From NCBI RefSeq assembly GCF_030269545.1, contig NZ_BSTN01000003.1:310001-374000 (forward strand): a DNA stretch of 64,000 nucleotides, given 5' to 3'. The stretch's first letter is position 1; every line of letters begins with the position of its first letter. Below the pieces are notes generated by a model. That model was not told the origin of the DNA, ran no database searches, and worked only from the letters and a program-made list of their open reading frames with translations. Below, one piece after another: positions 1 through 8,499 of the stretch. Source of the stretch: Actinomadura sp. NBRC 104425 (GTDB lineage Bacteria > Actinomycetota > Actinomycetes > Streptosporangiales > Streptosporangiaceae). Made by a program: the position numbers and the translations under genes.

Positions 1-668
1 AGGTCGTGGTGGCCGAGGCGATGTGCGTCAAGGTCGCAAAAGACGCGCCGCTCGACCTGCTCGCGCTGACCGCCTGCAGTGTCGTCACCGGCGTGGGCGC
101 GGTGCTCAACACCGCGCGGGTCGAGCCCGGCGCCAGCGTGCTGGTGGCGGGCTGCGGCGGCGTCGGGCTGAACGTGGTGCAGGGCGCCGCGCTGGCCGGC
201 GCCACCACGATCATCGCCGCGGACGTGGTGGACGCCAAGCTCAAGCTGGCCGAGGAGTTCGGCGCCACGCACACGCTGCCCGCCGGGGACCTGCCGCGCC
301 GGGTCGGCGGGATCGTGCGCGGCGGCGTCGACTACGCCTTCGACGCCACCGGCGTGCCGCAGGTGCTGACCGAGGCGTTCGCCGCCACCCGGCCCGGCGG
401 CACCACCGTCATGGTCGGCAGCCCCGCCGCCGACGCCGAGCTGCGGCTGCCCGCCGGGCGGCTGTTCGCGTCCCGGCGGCTGATGGGCACCCAGGGCGGC
501 GACGCCGTGCCCGCCCGCGACCTGCCCCTGCTGGTCGACCTCTACCGGCGCGGCCGCCTGAACCTGGCGGGCCTGGTCAGCGAGCGCGTCCCGCTGGAGG
601 AGATCAACGAGGCGGTCGCGCACGTCCGGTCGGGCGCCGTGGCCCGTTCCGTCGTCGTCTTCGAGTGA
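1..668 (+). CDS. Zinc-type (MDR) alcohol dehydrogenase, 3' part only
   Basis: The reading frame is open from the left edge, so the N-terminal catalytic part lies outside the window; about 220 residues remain. They form the nucleotide-binding half of a medium-chain dehydrogenase. A Rossmann GxGxxG-type turn reads VAGCGGVGLN, followed by an acidic residue after the next strand (AADVVDAKL), as in NAD(H)-binding members. The end (EEINEAVAHVRSG) is the usual MDR C-terminus. Members of this family oxidise alcohols or reduce aldehydes; the substrate cannot be read here. It may belong with the oxidoreductase genes to its right, but it is followed by an unrelated membrane protein gene. Confidence 0.85.
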   Translation, partial: VVVAEAMCVKVAKDAPLDLLALTACSVVTGVGAVLNTARVEPGASVLVAGCGGVGLNVVQGAALAGATTIIAADVVDAKLKLAEEFGATHTLPAGDLPRRVGGIVRGGVDYAFDATGVPQVLTEAFAATRPGGTTVMVGSPAADAELRLPAGRLFASRRLMGTQGGDAVPARDLPLLVDLYRRGRLNLAGLVSERVPLEEINEAVAHVRSGAVARSVVVFE

Positions 669-733
669 CTCTCCTGCGGCGTCGGCGAGCTCGTATAGAT
701 TCCTGCTGACCCTCCGCCGGCGAGAGGAACGAC

Positions 734-1282
734 GTGAACGACCAGCCGCCTCCGCACCACTCCCCCTATGGGCAGGCGCCTGGAGCGCCGCCGCCTCCCG
801 GATACACGCCTCCCCCCGGGTACGGCTCGGGTCCCGGGGCCGGGAACCCCTACGGCTACGGGCCGCAGCCGCCGGGAGGGTACGGGCCGCCCGGCGTCCC
901 GCCGAACCCGCAGGGCCCGGTCAGGCCGGACGACACCACCTGGGCGCTGCTGTGCTACGTGCTCACGATCGCGGTGGGCTTCCTCGCGCCGCTGGTGCTG
1001 TATTTCGTCAAGAAGAACGAGTCGCCGTTCGTGCGGCACCACGCCGCGCAGTCGCTCAACGTGCAGATCACCTACCTGCTGCACGTCCTCATCGCGCTGG
1101 CGGTCGGCGGGGTGCTCGCGGCGGTGTTCCAGCATCCGGCACCGCTGGTCATCTGCTTCGTGCCGGTGCTGCTGTTCCACATGGTCGCGCAGTGGGTGCT
1201 GCTGATCCTGGGCGCCGTCCGCGCCAACCAGGGGGTCGCCAACCGCTTCCCGACGTGGCTGTGCTTCCGGATGGTGCGCTAG
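734..1282 (+). CDS. DUF4870 (Tic20-like) small membrane protein
   Basis: This 182-residue protein starts at GTG 734 behind an AGAGGA ribosome site. Residues 1-66 are a disordered Pro/Gly/Tyr-rich tail with repeated PPGY-like motifs. Three hydrophobic segments follow at about 69-91, 111-132 and 137-161. The signature FVRHHAAQSLN between the first two helices is typical of DUF4870 proteins. The family is widespread in actinobacteria and has no established function; an inner-membrane location is expected from the helices. It ends 17 bp before the stop of the convergent LLM gene. Confidence 0.85.
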   Translation: MNDQPPPHHSPYGQAPGAPPPPGYTPPPGYGSGPGAGNPYGYGPQPPGGYGPPGVPPNPQGPVRPDDTTWALLCYVLTIAVGFLAPLVLYFVKKNESPFVRHHAAQSLNVQITYLLHVLIALAVGGVLAAVFQHPAPLVICFVPVLLFHMVAQWVLLILGAVRANQGVANRFPTWLCFRMVR

Positions 1283-1298
1283 CCCGAGCAGGGCTCCG

Positions 1299-2129
1299 CT
1301 AGCGGTCCAGGTAGGCCGCGGCGTAGTCGTCCAGGACGGCCAGCGCGGCGTCGCGGCCCCCGGCGGGGACGCGCAGCACCACCTCGTCGATCCCGAGCGA
1401 GGCGTAGTAGTCGAGCTTGCGCGGGGTCGGCAGCGTCCCGAACGGCACGACCCGCGCCATCGCGCGCCCGGCGGCCTCGCACGCCGCGCGCAGGGCGGGC
1501 AGCGCCTCGCGCACGCCCGCCCCGCCGATCGGCATCCATCCGTCGCCGTACTCGGCGACGTGCGCGAACAGCGTGGGGCCGGGCGCCCCGCCCAGCAGCA
1601 CCGGCACGCGGCCAGCGGGCTTGGGCCACGACCAGCAGGGCTCGAAAGACACGAACTCGCCGGCGAAGGACGCCTCGTCGCGCGTCCACAGCTCGCGCAT
1701 GGCCAGCACGTGCTCGCGCACGACGGCCCGGCGGCGCGTCCAGGGCACGCCGTGGTCGGCGGCCTCCTCGGCGTTCCAGCCGTAGCCGACGCCGAGCACG
1801 ACGCGGCCGCCGGAGATGCGGTCCAGCGTGGCGACGGCCTTGGCGGTCACGATCGGGTCGCGCTGGGCGGGCAGGCACACCCCGGTGCCGAGGGCGATCC
1901 GCTCGGTGACGGCAGCGGCGGCGGCCAGCGCGACGAACGGGTCGGGCGTGCGGGCGTACTCCTCGGGCAGCACGTCGTCGCCGGTCGGCGGGGGCGTGCG
2001 CCGCGAGACGGGGATGTGCGTGTGCTCGGGCAGGTAGAGCGAGGCGAACCCGCGCTCCTCGGCCGCGCGGGCCAGCTCGTGCGGCGGCACCGTCAGGTCG
2101 GTGGCGAACATCGTGATCCCCAGCCGCAT
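1299..2129 (-). CDS. LLM-class F420-dependent oxidoreductase
   Basis: A 276-residue luciferase-like (LLM) TIM-barrel enzyme. The start is placed at ATG 2129 (MRLGITMF) because a GGAGGGGAG ribosome site sits just upstream; a longer frame exists but lacks this support. Family features are the N-terminal strand with a conserved thr/asp region, LGTGVCLPAQRDP, and the VLGVGYGWNAEE motif found in F420-binding actinobacterial members. Such enzymes use reduced F420 or flavin to oxidise or reduce small organics; the substrate is unknown. It is divergent from the hydrolase/LLM operon at 2288, and the shared upstream region carries a candidate operator. Confidence 0.85.
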   Translation of the reverse strand: MRLGITMFATDLTVPPHELARAAEERGFASLYLPEHTHIPVSRRTPPPTGDDVLPEEYARTPDPFVALAAAAAVTERIALGTGVCLPAQRDPIVTAKAVATLDRISGGRVVLGVGYGWNAEEAADHGVPWTRRRAVVREHVLAMRELWTRDEASFAGEFVSFEPCWSWPKPAGRVPVLLGGAPGPTLFAHVAEYGDGWMPIGGAGVREALPALRAACEAAGRAMARVVPFGTLPTPRKLDYYASLGIDEVVLRVPAGGRDAALAVLDDYAAAYLDR

Positions 2130-2193
2130 CCGCGCGCTCCCCTCCGCCTCCGGGTCCCGTCCGCTCCTCCCCGGACCACGCCACACATCCTAA

Positions 2194-2209
2194 CCAAGCG
2201 ATTGCTCGG
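2194..2209. promoter_or_regulatory. Imperfect palindrome in divergent promoter region (candidate operator)
   Basis: CCAAGCGATTGCTCGG matches its own reverse complement at 12 of 16 positions. It lies between the divergent LLM gene (start 2129) and the hydrolase gene (start 2288), in the only A/T-richer part of that interval. Its size and CAAGC/GCTTG-like arms resemble TetR-family operators of actinobacterial catabolic genes, but no TetR gene is visible nearby. The regulatory role is inferred. Confidence 0.35.
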
Positions 2210-2287
2210 CTAACCGCGATTGATGTAGCGTGCGCTTGTTCGGGAATGTCGGCGACCGCGGTCCACACGGACCGATTCGGAGGGGCC

Positions 2288-3127
2288 ATGCCTTTCGCGG
2301 AGCTCGGCGAGGTCCGCCTGTTCTACACCGACGACGGGCCGCCCGACGCGGACGGCGCCCCGCTGCTGCTGGTGCACGGCCTCGGCGCCGACTCCCACGA
2401 CTGGGTGCCGCACCTGCCGCGGCTGGCCGCCGGGCACCGCGTCATCGCCCCCGACCTGCGCGGCCACGGCTACTCCTCGGCGCCGGACTCCGGGTACCGG
2501 CCGCGCGAGCTGGCCGCCGACCTGGTGCGCCTGCTGGACCGCCTGGACGTGCCGCGCGTCACCGCGTTCGGGCACTCCCTGGGCGCCCTGGTGGTCAGCG
2601 CGCTCGCCGTCGAGCACCCCGGCCGGGTGCGCGCCCTGGTCTGCGTCGACCCCGGCTACGGGCAGCCGCCGGACGTCGCCGCCGCGTTCCCCGCGATGAT
2701 CGAGGGGCTGCGCGCCGACCCGTACGGCACCGCGCTGGCCAACGACGCCTGGTGCTACACCGCCGCGTCGCCGCCGTGGCTGCGCGAGTGGCACCGCCGC
2801 AAGATCCTCGGGACGGCGCCGCAGGCCCTGGCCGAGGGGTTCGCCGGGATGTACTCCGGCGACGACCAGTTCGGCGTGCGCCCCGCCGCCGACGCCTACC
2901 TGGCCCGGCGCGCCTGCCCGGTGCTGTCGTGCTGGTCGCACGCTCAGGCCGGGTCCGCCGACTGGGAGCGCGGCCTGTTCAAGCACCCCGCCTCCCGCGC
3001 CCTGGTCTGGCCGGGCGGCGGGCACCGGCTGCACGCCGAGCGCCCGGCGGAGTTCCTGCACGTCGCCACCGACTGGCTCACCGAACTCGACAGGCTCGAC
3101 ACGCTCGACAAGGAGATGCCCGCGTGA
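2288..3127 (+). CDS. Alpha/beta-hydrolase
   Basis: 279 residues. ATG 2288 is chosen because a GGAGGGG ribosome site lies directly before it; upstream in-frame starts have none. The fold is clear: oxyanion region VHGLGADSHDW, the strand-turn APDLRGHGYSS, nucleophile elbow GHSLG with Ser97, and a C-terminal His in GGGHRLHAERP. These enzymes hydrolyse esters, lactones or C-C bonds; the substrate is not known. The stop overlaps the next LLM gene by 4 bp (GTGA), so the two are very probably co-translated and may act on the same compound. Confidence 0.85.
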   Translation: MPFAELGEVRLFYTDDGPPDADGAPLLLVHGLGADSHDWVPHLPRLAAGHRVIAPDLRGHGYSSAPDSGYRPRELAADLVRLLDRLDVPRVTAFGHSLGALVVSALAVEHPGRVRALVCVDPGYGQPPDVAAAFPAMIEGLRADPYGTALANDAWCYTAASPPWLREWHRRKILGTAPQALAEGFAGMYSGDDQFGVRPAADAYLARRACPVLSCWSHAQAGSADWERGLFKHPASRALVWPGGGHRLHAERPAEFLHVATDWLTELDRLDTLDKEMPA

Positions 3128-4374
3128 AGTTTGCGATCATGATGAACCCGCAGATCCCCGGATCCGGGTACGCCGCCGAGGAGAACGCCAAGGCCCGGCG
3201 GCCGATCGGCCGCGACGTCGAGTCCTACCAGAAGCTGCTGGACGAGGTGCGCGACATCGCCGTGCACGCCGACCAGATCGGGTTCGACGCGCTGATGATG
3301 ACCGAGCACCACTTCCACTCCGAGGGGTTCGAGTTCTCGGTCAACCCGCTGATGTTCCTGACCGACCTGGCCGCCCGCACCGAGCGGATCCTGCTGGCCC
3401 CGCTCGGGCTGGTCCTGCCCGCCTGGGACCCGATCCGCGCGGCCGAGGACGTGGCGCTGCTGGACCACTTCTCCAAGGGCCGGCTGCGCCTGGGCGTGGC
3501 GCGCGGCTACCAGAACCGGTGGATGAACGTGCTCGGCCAGCGCTGGCACACCGCCGCGGCCCGCTCCGACGGCTCGGCGTCCGACAACCGCAACTTCGAC
3601 GTCTTCGGCGAGATCCTGAAGATCATGAAGCTGGCGTGGACGCAGGACTCGCTGCGCTACAAGAGCGACGTGCTGGACTACGAGGTCCCGGCCCCCTACA
3701 GCGGCATCGAGGGGTGGCCCGCCGCCGAGTGGACCCGCACGTTCGGCGCCCCCGGCGAGATCGACGACAACGGCGTGATCCGGTCGGTGTCGGTGTGCCC
3801 GCGCCCCTACCAGAACCCGCACCCGGAGCTGTGGCAGCCGTTCACCATCTCCGACCGGTCGGTCATCCGCTGCGCGCAGGAGGACATCCTGCCGTGGATG
3901 TTCACCCCCAACCCCGACGAGCACGCCAAGAAGGCCAGGCTCTACCAGGAGGAGTGCGCCAAGGCCGGCCGGAACTACAAGCTCGGCGAGCACACCGGCA
4001 TCCTCAAGGTCGTCGGCATGGCCGACACCAAGGAGGAGGCCATCGAGATCTACGGCAAGGGCATGCAGAAGGACTTCGCCGCGTTCTTCGGCCCGTTCGG
4101 CTACCTGGAGGTGCTGCGCAAGAAGGAGGACGACCGGCACCGGCCCATCTCGCCGGAGAAGGGCGACTTCAAGCGCATGAGCGAGGTGGAGCTGGCGCTG
4201 CTGGGCACCCCGGACGACGTCAAGCGCGGCATCCAGCGCATGCTCGACCGCATGCCCGACCTGGAGTGGTTCGGGCTGTTCATGCAGGGCCAGCAGGGCG
4301 TGCTGCCGACCGACACGGTCAAGCGCAACCTGGAGCTGTTCGCGACCAAGGTCATCCCCGAGTTCCAGGATTGA
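3124..4374 (+). CDS. LLM-class flavin-dependent oxidoreductase (long form)
   Basis: 416 residues from GTG 3124, which overlaps the stop of the hydrolase gene. It is longer than the usual roughly 300-residue LLM enzymes, with an insertion in the middle of the barrel as in flavin-dependent monooxygenases of this class. The N-terminus (VKFAIMMNPQIP), TEHHFHSEGF and LGVARGYQNRW motifs are characteristic of luciferase-like monooxygenases. It probably hydroxylates or cleaves a small organic molecule using reduced flavin; the substrate is unknown. The tight coupling to the hydrolase suggests consecutive steps. Confidence 0.85.
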   Translation: MKFAIMMNPQIPGSGYAAEENAKARRPIGRDVESYQKLLDEVRDIAVHADQIGFDALMMTEHHFHSEGFEFSVNPLMFLTDLAARTERILLAPLGLVLPAWDPIRAAEDVALLDHFSKGRLRLGVARGYQNRWMNVLGQRWHTAAARSDGSASDNRNFDVFGEILKIMKLAWTQDSLRYKSDVLDYEVPAPYSGIEGWPAAEWTRTFGAPGEIDDNGVIRSVSVCPRPYQNPHPELWQPFTISDRSVIRCAQEDILPWMFTPNPDEHAKKARLYQEECAKAGRNYKLGEHTGILKVVGMADTKEEAIEIYGKGMQKDFAAFFGPFGYLEVLRKKEDDRHRPISPEKGDFKRMSEVELALLGTPDDVKRGIQRMLDRMPDLEWFGLFMQGQQGVLPTDTVKRNLELFATKVIPEFQD

Positions 4375-4440
4375 CCTCCCCCTCTCCGGGGCCCCGGCCC
4401 CCGGGGCCCGGAGGGGAGGCCGCCGTGGAAGGAGACGCGC

Positions 4441-5322
4441 ATGGAGTTCTGGCTCGGGGCCGCGTTCGTCGACACCCGCGAGTACGTCCCGCTGGCGCAG
4501 GCCGCGGACCGGCTCGGATACGCCGCGGTCGCGGTGTCGGACCACATCTTCTACGCCGACTACCAGTCCCCCTATCCCTACAGCGACACCGGCGCGCCCC
4601 CGTACGAGCCCGGCACGCACTGGCCGGACGTGTGGGTGACGATCGGTGCGATGGCCGCCGTCACCGAGCGGGTCCGCTTCGCCACCAACGTCTACATCGC
4701 GCCCGCTCGCGACCTGTTCACCGTCGCCAAGGCGGTGTCCACGGCCGCGGTCCTGTCGGGCGACCGCACGATCCTCGGCGTGGGCGTCGGATGGTGCAAG
4801 GACGAGTTCCTGCAGACCGGGCAGGACTTCCACACGCGCGGCAGGCGCCTGGACGAGATGATCCCCGCCCTGCGGACGCTCTGGCGGGGCGGGACGGTCG
4901 AGCACCACGGCGCCCACTACGACTTCGGGCCGTTGAGCATCGCACCCGTCCCCGGCCGCCCCGTCCCGGTCTACATCGGCGGCGACAGCGACGCCGCCCT
5001 GCGCCGCGCCGCCCGCATCGGGGACGGCTGGATCGGCAACCGGATCTACACCGAGGACCAGCTCGCCCACGTGCTCGCCCGCCTCGCCCGGCACCTGTCC
5101 GACCACGGCCGCACGCTCGACGACCTGAAGGTGATCGCGCCGATCGGCGCCCTGCCGAGCGCCGACCTGTACCGCAGGTGGGCCGACCGCGGCGTCACCG
5201 GCACCATGGCCGCGCCCTGGTGGCTGGCCACCCCGGAGGAGAAGGCCCGCCACGGCCGCACCCTCGCGCTCAAGCTCGCCACCATGGAGCGCTTCGCCGA
5301 GGAGGTCATCGCCAAAATGTGA
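4441..5322 (+). CDS. LLM-class F420-dependent oxidoreductase
   Basis: 293 residues with an AAGGAG ribosome site before ATG 4441, 66 bp after the preceding LLM gene and so likely in the same operon. The motifs TNVYIAPARDLFTVAK, GVGVGWCKDEF and VYIGGDSDAALRRAAR fit the F420-using branch of the family (compare LGVGYGWN in the divergent paralogue at 1299-2129). The last codons (V-I-A-K-M-stop) form the first units of a 14-bp tandem repeat that continues past the stop. Confidence 0.85.
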   Translation: MEFWLGAAFVDTREYVPLAQAADRLGYAAVAVSDHIFYADYQSPYPYSDTGAPPYEPGTHWPDVWVTIGAMAAVTERVRFATNVYIAPARDLFTVAKAVSTAAVLSGDRTILGVGVGWCKDEFLQTGQDFHTRGRRLDEMIPALRTLWRGGTVEHHGAHYDFGPLSIAPVPGRPVPVYIGGDSDAALRRAARIGDGWIGNRIYTEDQLAHVLARLARHLSDHGRTLDDLKVIAPIGALPSADLYRRWADRGVTGTMAAPWWLATPEEKARHGRTLALKLATMERFAEEVIAKM

Positions 5323-5374
5323 TCGCCGCAATGTGATCGCCGCAATGTCATCGCCGCAATGCGATCGACGAGAT
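5305..5374. repeat. Five-copy 14-bp tandem repeat at a gene end
   Basis: Five 14-bp units run head to tail at 5305, 5319, 5333, 5347 and 5361; units 2 and 3 are identical (GTGATCGCCGCAAT) and the others differ by one to four bases. An eight-base partial unit follows. The first unit encodes the last residues of the LLM protein and the second carries its stop codon. The array then runs up to the stop of the convergent cyclase gene (5379). It probably arose by slippage from the end of the LLM gene. Confidence 0.85.
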
Positions 5375-5378
5375 GCGA

Positions 5379-6038
5379 TCAGTCCAGCCGGGCGACCGCG
5401 CGGACCGGCGCGCCGTCCCCGTCCAGCCGGATGGGGAACAGCGACACCTCGACGCGCCGCCCCGCCGCCTGCGCCTGGAGCAGCGCGTCGAGTCCGGTGA
5501 GGTTCTCCGCGATCACGGCTCCGGCGCCGCACAGCACCCGGTGCACGGCCAGGGAGAACGACCCGTCGCCCGGCGGCGGCGTGCGGTCGACGCTCAGCGC
5601 GTCGATGCCCACGGTGCGCACCCCCGCCGCCGCGATCGCCTCGGCCGTCTCCACCGCCGGGTACGGGTGCGCCAGGTACTCCTCACCGCCCCACCGCGCC
5701 GACCATCCGGTCGCGATGAGCAGCACCACGCCCGGCGCCAGGCCGTCCGGCAGCCGCTCGGGCCCGATCGCGGTGCGGGGCGGCAGCCCGCGCGCGTCCA
5801 TGACCACCGCCGGGCCGGTGAACCGGTCGAGCGGCAGCTCGTCCAGGCGGGGCCAGGCGTCGTCGACGTGGTACGGCGCGTCCACGTGCGTGCCGGACTG
5901 CGAGCCCATGTGCACCCGCTGCACGTTCACGCCGTCCCGCGCCGCCGTCAGCGCCGGGCCGATCTCCACCCGGGGGTCGCCCGGGTACACCGGCATCCCG
6001 GTCACGAGGGGCACCGACAGGTCCACCAGCGTCGCCAT
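5379..6038 (-). CDS. Metal-dependent cyclase / kynurenine formamidase-like hydrolase
   Basis: 219 residues from ATG 6038, which has a GGGAGGA site just upstream; a longer frame has no such support. The zinc motif SGTHVDAPYH (HxGTHxDxPxH type) defines the cyclase family, whose members include kynurenine formamidase and polyketide or isatin-type hydrolases. The start (VDLSVPLVTGMPVYPGD) and the end are family-typical and the length is normal. The substrate cannot be deduced, but its position beside LLM enzymes suggests opening an amide or lactone in the same pathway. It is divergent from the HipA-like gene. Confidence 0.85.
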   Translation of the reverse strand: MATLVDLSVPLVTGMPVYPGDPRVEIGPALTAARDGVNVQRVHMGSQSGTHVDAPYHVDDAWPRLDELPLDRFTGPAVVMDARGLPPRTAIGPERLPDGLAPGVVLLIATGWSARWGGEEYLAHPYPAVETAEAIAAAGVRTVGIDALSVDRTPPPGDGSFSLAVHRVLCGAGAVIAENLTGLDALLQAQAAGRRVEVSLFPIRLDGDGAPVRAVARLD

Positions 6039-6099
6039 GCGCCCATCCTCCCAGCGGCCCGGCTCCCCGGTCGGCGCCCGCACCGGATAGCGTGATCGC

Positions 6100-6933
6100 G
6101 TGTTGCCGCTCGTGACCGCCATCCGATATGTGACGCCCCTGCGGGAGGGCGGATCGCTGCCCGGCGTCGTCGAGGCCGACGACCTCGGCACCTACGTGAT
6201 GAAGTTCACCGGTGCCGGGCAGGGCCGCAAGGCCCTGGTCGCCGAGGTGATCGCCGGGGAGCTGGGCCGCCGCCTGGGCCTGCGCGTGCCCGACCAGGTG
6301 ATCATCGATCTGGATCCGGCGATCGGCCGGCACGAGCCCGACCCCGACGTGCAGGACCTGCTCAAGGCGTCCACCGGCTGGAACCTCGGCGTCGACTTCC
6401 TGCCCGGCTCGCTCGGCTTCGACCCGCTCGGCTGGACGCCCGACGCCGGGTTCGCCTCCCGGGTGCTGTGGTTCGACGCGTTCATCGGCAACGTGGACCG
6501 CAGCTGGCGCAACCCCAACATGCTGGTCTGGCACGGCGACGTGTGGCTGATCGACCACGGCGCCAGCCTGTACTTCCATCACGCCTGGGCCAACGCCTCC
6601 CGCGTGTTCTCCGGCCCGTACGACGTGGACGACCACGTCCTCACCCGGTACGCGACCGCCCTGGCCGATGCCGAGGCCGAGCTGGCGCCCCGCATCACCG
6701 AGCCCCTCCTGCGGGAGGTCCTCGGCCTGGTGCCCGACCGCTGGCTGGACGGCGACCCCCACTTCGACGGCGCGGACGCGGCCCGCGACGCCTACGTCGA
6801 GCTGCTGCTCGCCCGCGCCGCCGAGCCCCGCGCCTGGCTGCCGCAACTGGACGTCGCGCACCGCCGGCCCGACACCGGCACGCGCCGCGGCGAGAAGCGC
6901 CCGAGCCGGCTGGGCGGGGGTGGCTCCCGGTGA
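6100..6933 (+). CDS. HipA-like protein kinase
   Basis: 277 residues from GTG 6100. The protein resembles the compact HipA-family kinases of actinobacteria rather than the full toxin: the early strand GTYVMKFTGAGQG carries a likely ATP lysine, the catalytic loop reads IGNVDRSWRNPN, and the metal-binding triplet is DHG (VWLIDHGASL). No HipB-like antitoxin is adjacent. It instead overlaps a DUF3037 gene by 4 bp, a pairing I recall as recurrent in bacteria. It presumably phosphorylates a protein or small molecule; the target is unknown. Confidence 0.8.
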   Translation: MLPLVTAIRYVTPLREGGSLPGVVEADDLGTYVMKFTGAGQGRKALVAEVIAGELGRRLGLRVPDQVIIDLDPAIGRHEPDPDVQDLLKASTGWNLGVDFLPGSLGFDPLGWTPDAGFASRVLWFDAFIGNVDRSWRNPNMLVWHGDVWLIDHGASLYFHHAWANASRVFSGPYDVDDHVLTRYATALADAEAELAPRITEPLLREVLGLVPDRWLDGDPHFDGADAARDAYVELLLARAAEPRAWLPQLDVAHRRPDTGTRRGEKRPSRLGGGGSR

Positions 6934-7307
6934 GCACCGTCTTCGAGTACGCCACGCTGCGCGTCGTCCCCCGGGTGGAGCGCGGCGAGGCCATGAACGT
7001 GGGCGTCGTCGTCTACTGCCGCGCCAAGGACTTCCTGGGCTGCCGCACGCACCTGGACGAACGCCGGCTGCTCGCCCTCGACCCGTCCCTCGACCTGGAC
7101 GGCGTCCGCAAGGCCCTGCACGCCGTGGACGCCCTGTGCTGCGGCGGCGAACGCGCCGGCCAGGCCGCCGGGGAGCCCCCGGGCGGCCGTTTCCGCTGGC
7201 TCACCGCCCCCCGCAGCACCATCGTCCAGCCGGGCCCCGTCCACGCCGGCCTCACCGACGACCCGGCCGCCGAGCTGTCCCGCCTGCTCGACCTGCTCGT
7301 CAGATAG
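6930..7307 (+). CDS. DUF3037 protein, partner of the HipA-like kinase
   Basis: 125 residues from GTG 6930, sharing GTGA with the stop of the kinase gene. The N-terminus (YATLRVVPRVERGEAMNVGVV) is the DUF3037 signature, and the length is normal for the family. The function is unknown. Translational coupling to the HipA-like kinase suggests that it is a modulator or substrate of that kinase. It lacks any DNA-binding motif that would make it a classical antitoxin. Confidence 0.8.
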   Translation: MSTVFEYATLRVVPRVERGEAMNVGVVVYCRAKDFLGCRTHLDERRLLALDPSLDLDGVRKALHAVDALCCGGERAGQAAGEPPGGRFRWLTAPRSTIVQPGPVHAGLTDDPAAELSRLLDLLVR

Positions 7308-7331
7308 CGCAGCCTCCGGCCGGGTCCGGTG

Positions 7332-8255
7332 CTACGTCCACTCCCAGCGGATGCCGTGGTAGCCGGCGGCCATGCCGAACTCGATGAAGTGGACGCTGTG
7401 GTAGGCGGACAGGCGCAGGTCGGCCGAGTCCTTCAGGGCCGTGTGTGCGTCGGGGCGCCAGGTGCGGTAGCAGCGGGCGGGCAGGGCCGCCGGGTGGAAG
7501 CGCACCTCGATGAGGTACTCGTGCTGCGGGGTGCGGAAGCCGCGGCCCTCCTCGGTGACGGCCGGGCCGCCGGTCCCCTCGAAGCCGAACCCGTACTCCA
7601 GCAGGTAGGTCTCGCCGCGGCCGAGGGCGCGGTCGAACAGCAGCTCGGCGGCGATGAGGCCGCTGGCGCCGTCCATGCGGACGCGGCCGAAGCGGCAGCC
7701 GTGCGCGGTGCGGGAGGTCGGCAGGATGCCGTGCGGATGGTGGTAGACGGCGATCCACCGGTCCGCGCCGCGCTGCCGGGCCTGGAACACCGCGCGGGTG
7801 CGCACCTCGCGCAGTTCCCGGTCGGGGCCGAGGACGTACTGGTCGTGCAGACTGAGCCCGGTGAGCATGCGTTCACCGCGCTCGCCGATCTCGTCCACCA
7901 GGTCGCGCACGCCCGGCTCCGGGCACAGCGCCTCCACCGGCAGCCAGGGGCCGGCCGACCGTTCGGCGGTCGGCTTCAGCAGAGTGAGCAGGGAGTGGCG
8001 GGGCAGGCCGAGGATGACCTCCAACTCCCGCACCGCGCGCAGCGAGTCGGCGCGTTCGGGGCGGGTGCGGCCGCGCTGCCAGTAGCTGAGGGTGGACAGG
8101 CTGACCGCGATGCCCTGCGCCTCCAGCCGCCGCCGCAGGGCCTCCAGGCTGAGCCCGCGGGCCTGGATCGCCGCGTGCAGGGCCACGTTGAACGGGCCGT
8201 ACCGCAGTACCTCGGCGAGGTCGTCCTCCGTCGTGGCGCTCTGCACCGTCATCAT
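7332..8255 (-). CDS. Helix-turn-helix protein, SYWQRGR-type, copy 1
   Basis: 307 residues from ATG 8255; ATG 8252 next to it has better spacing from the GGAGG site, so either may be used. An XRE-like helix-turn-helix lies at about residues 23-65, ending in STLSYWQRGRTRP. The remaining 240 residues form an unrecognised domain ending in GIRWEWT. A second gene at 9868-10776 is built the same way (VATLSYWQRGRSRP and a WEWD end). The C-terminal part is rich in aromatic residues and may bind a ligand or protein. Both copies flank a secreted subtilisin on the same strand. Confidence 0.75.
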   Translation of the reverse strand: MMTVQSATTEDDLAEVLRYGPFNVALHAAIQARGLSLEALRRRLEAQGIAVSLSTLSYWQRGRTRPERADSLRAVRELEVILGLPRHSLLTLLKPTAERSAGPWLPVEALCPEPGVRDLVDEIGERGERMLTGLSLHDQYVLGPDRELREVRTRAVFQARQRGADRWIAVYHHPHGILPTSRTAHGCRFGRVRMDGASGLIAAELLFDRALGRGETYLLEYGFGFEGTGGPAVTEEGRGFRTPQHEYLIEVRFHPAALPARCYRTWRPDAHTALKDSADLRLSAYHSVHFIEFGMAAGYHGIRWEWT

Positions 8256-8382
8256 CGGCCTCCGGTAGACAGGGCAACGGCCGCGCCCCCTGTGATCGGC
8301 CTTGACAACAGCAGTGAAAACCTGCGGGGTAACTGTAAGGCGGCGGCCAGGCTTTTCCAACGGGCAAGTTTCCACAAAACAG

Positions 8383-8419
8383 GGGCCCCGCGAGCCGCCG
8401 GAGCGGCTTCGCGGGGCCC
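8383..8419 (-). terminator. GC-rich hairpin after the subtilisin gene
   Basis: Arms 8383-8398 and 8403-8419 pair along 16 bp with one bulged base around a CGGA loop. It lies 81 bp past the stop of the minus-strand protease gene. On that strand it is followed by a short T-containing stretch (TGTTTTG), so it probably ends the protease transcript before the regulator gene. Confidence 0.7.
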
Positions 8420-8499
8420 GTGTCAGGGTCGGCGCGGCGGGGGTTCCGCCGCACGGGGTCAGGTGCCGGACGCGCGGATGCCCGGCACCGGTGCGCCCG

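Noticed and set aside
2944..5532. An 860-codon minus-strand open frame opposite the LLM genes
   Set aside because: It runs antisense to three LLM/hydrolase genes with catalytic motifs, and its own sequence has no domain or ribosome site.
8302..8307. TTGACA as a plus-strand -35 promoter element
   Set aside because: There is no suitable -10 at 17-19 bp, and the only DNA downstream on that strand is the antisense of the protease gene.
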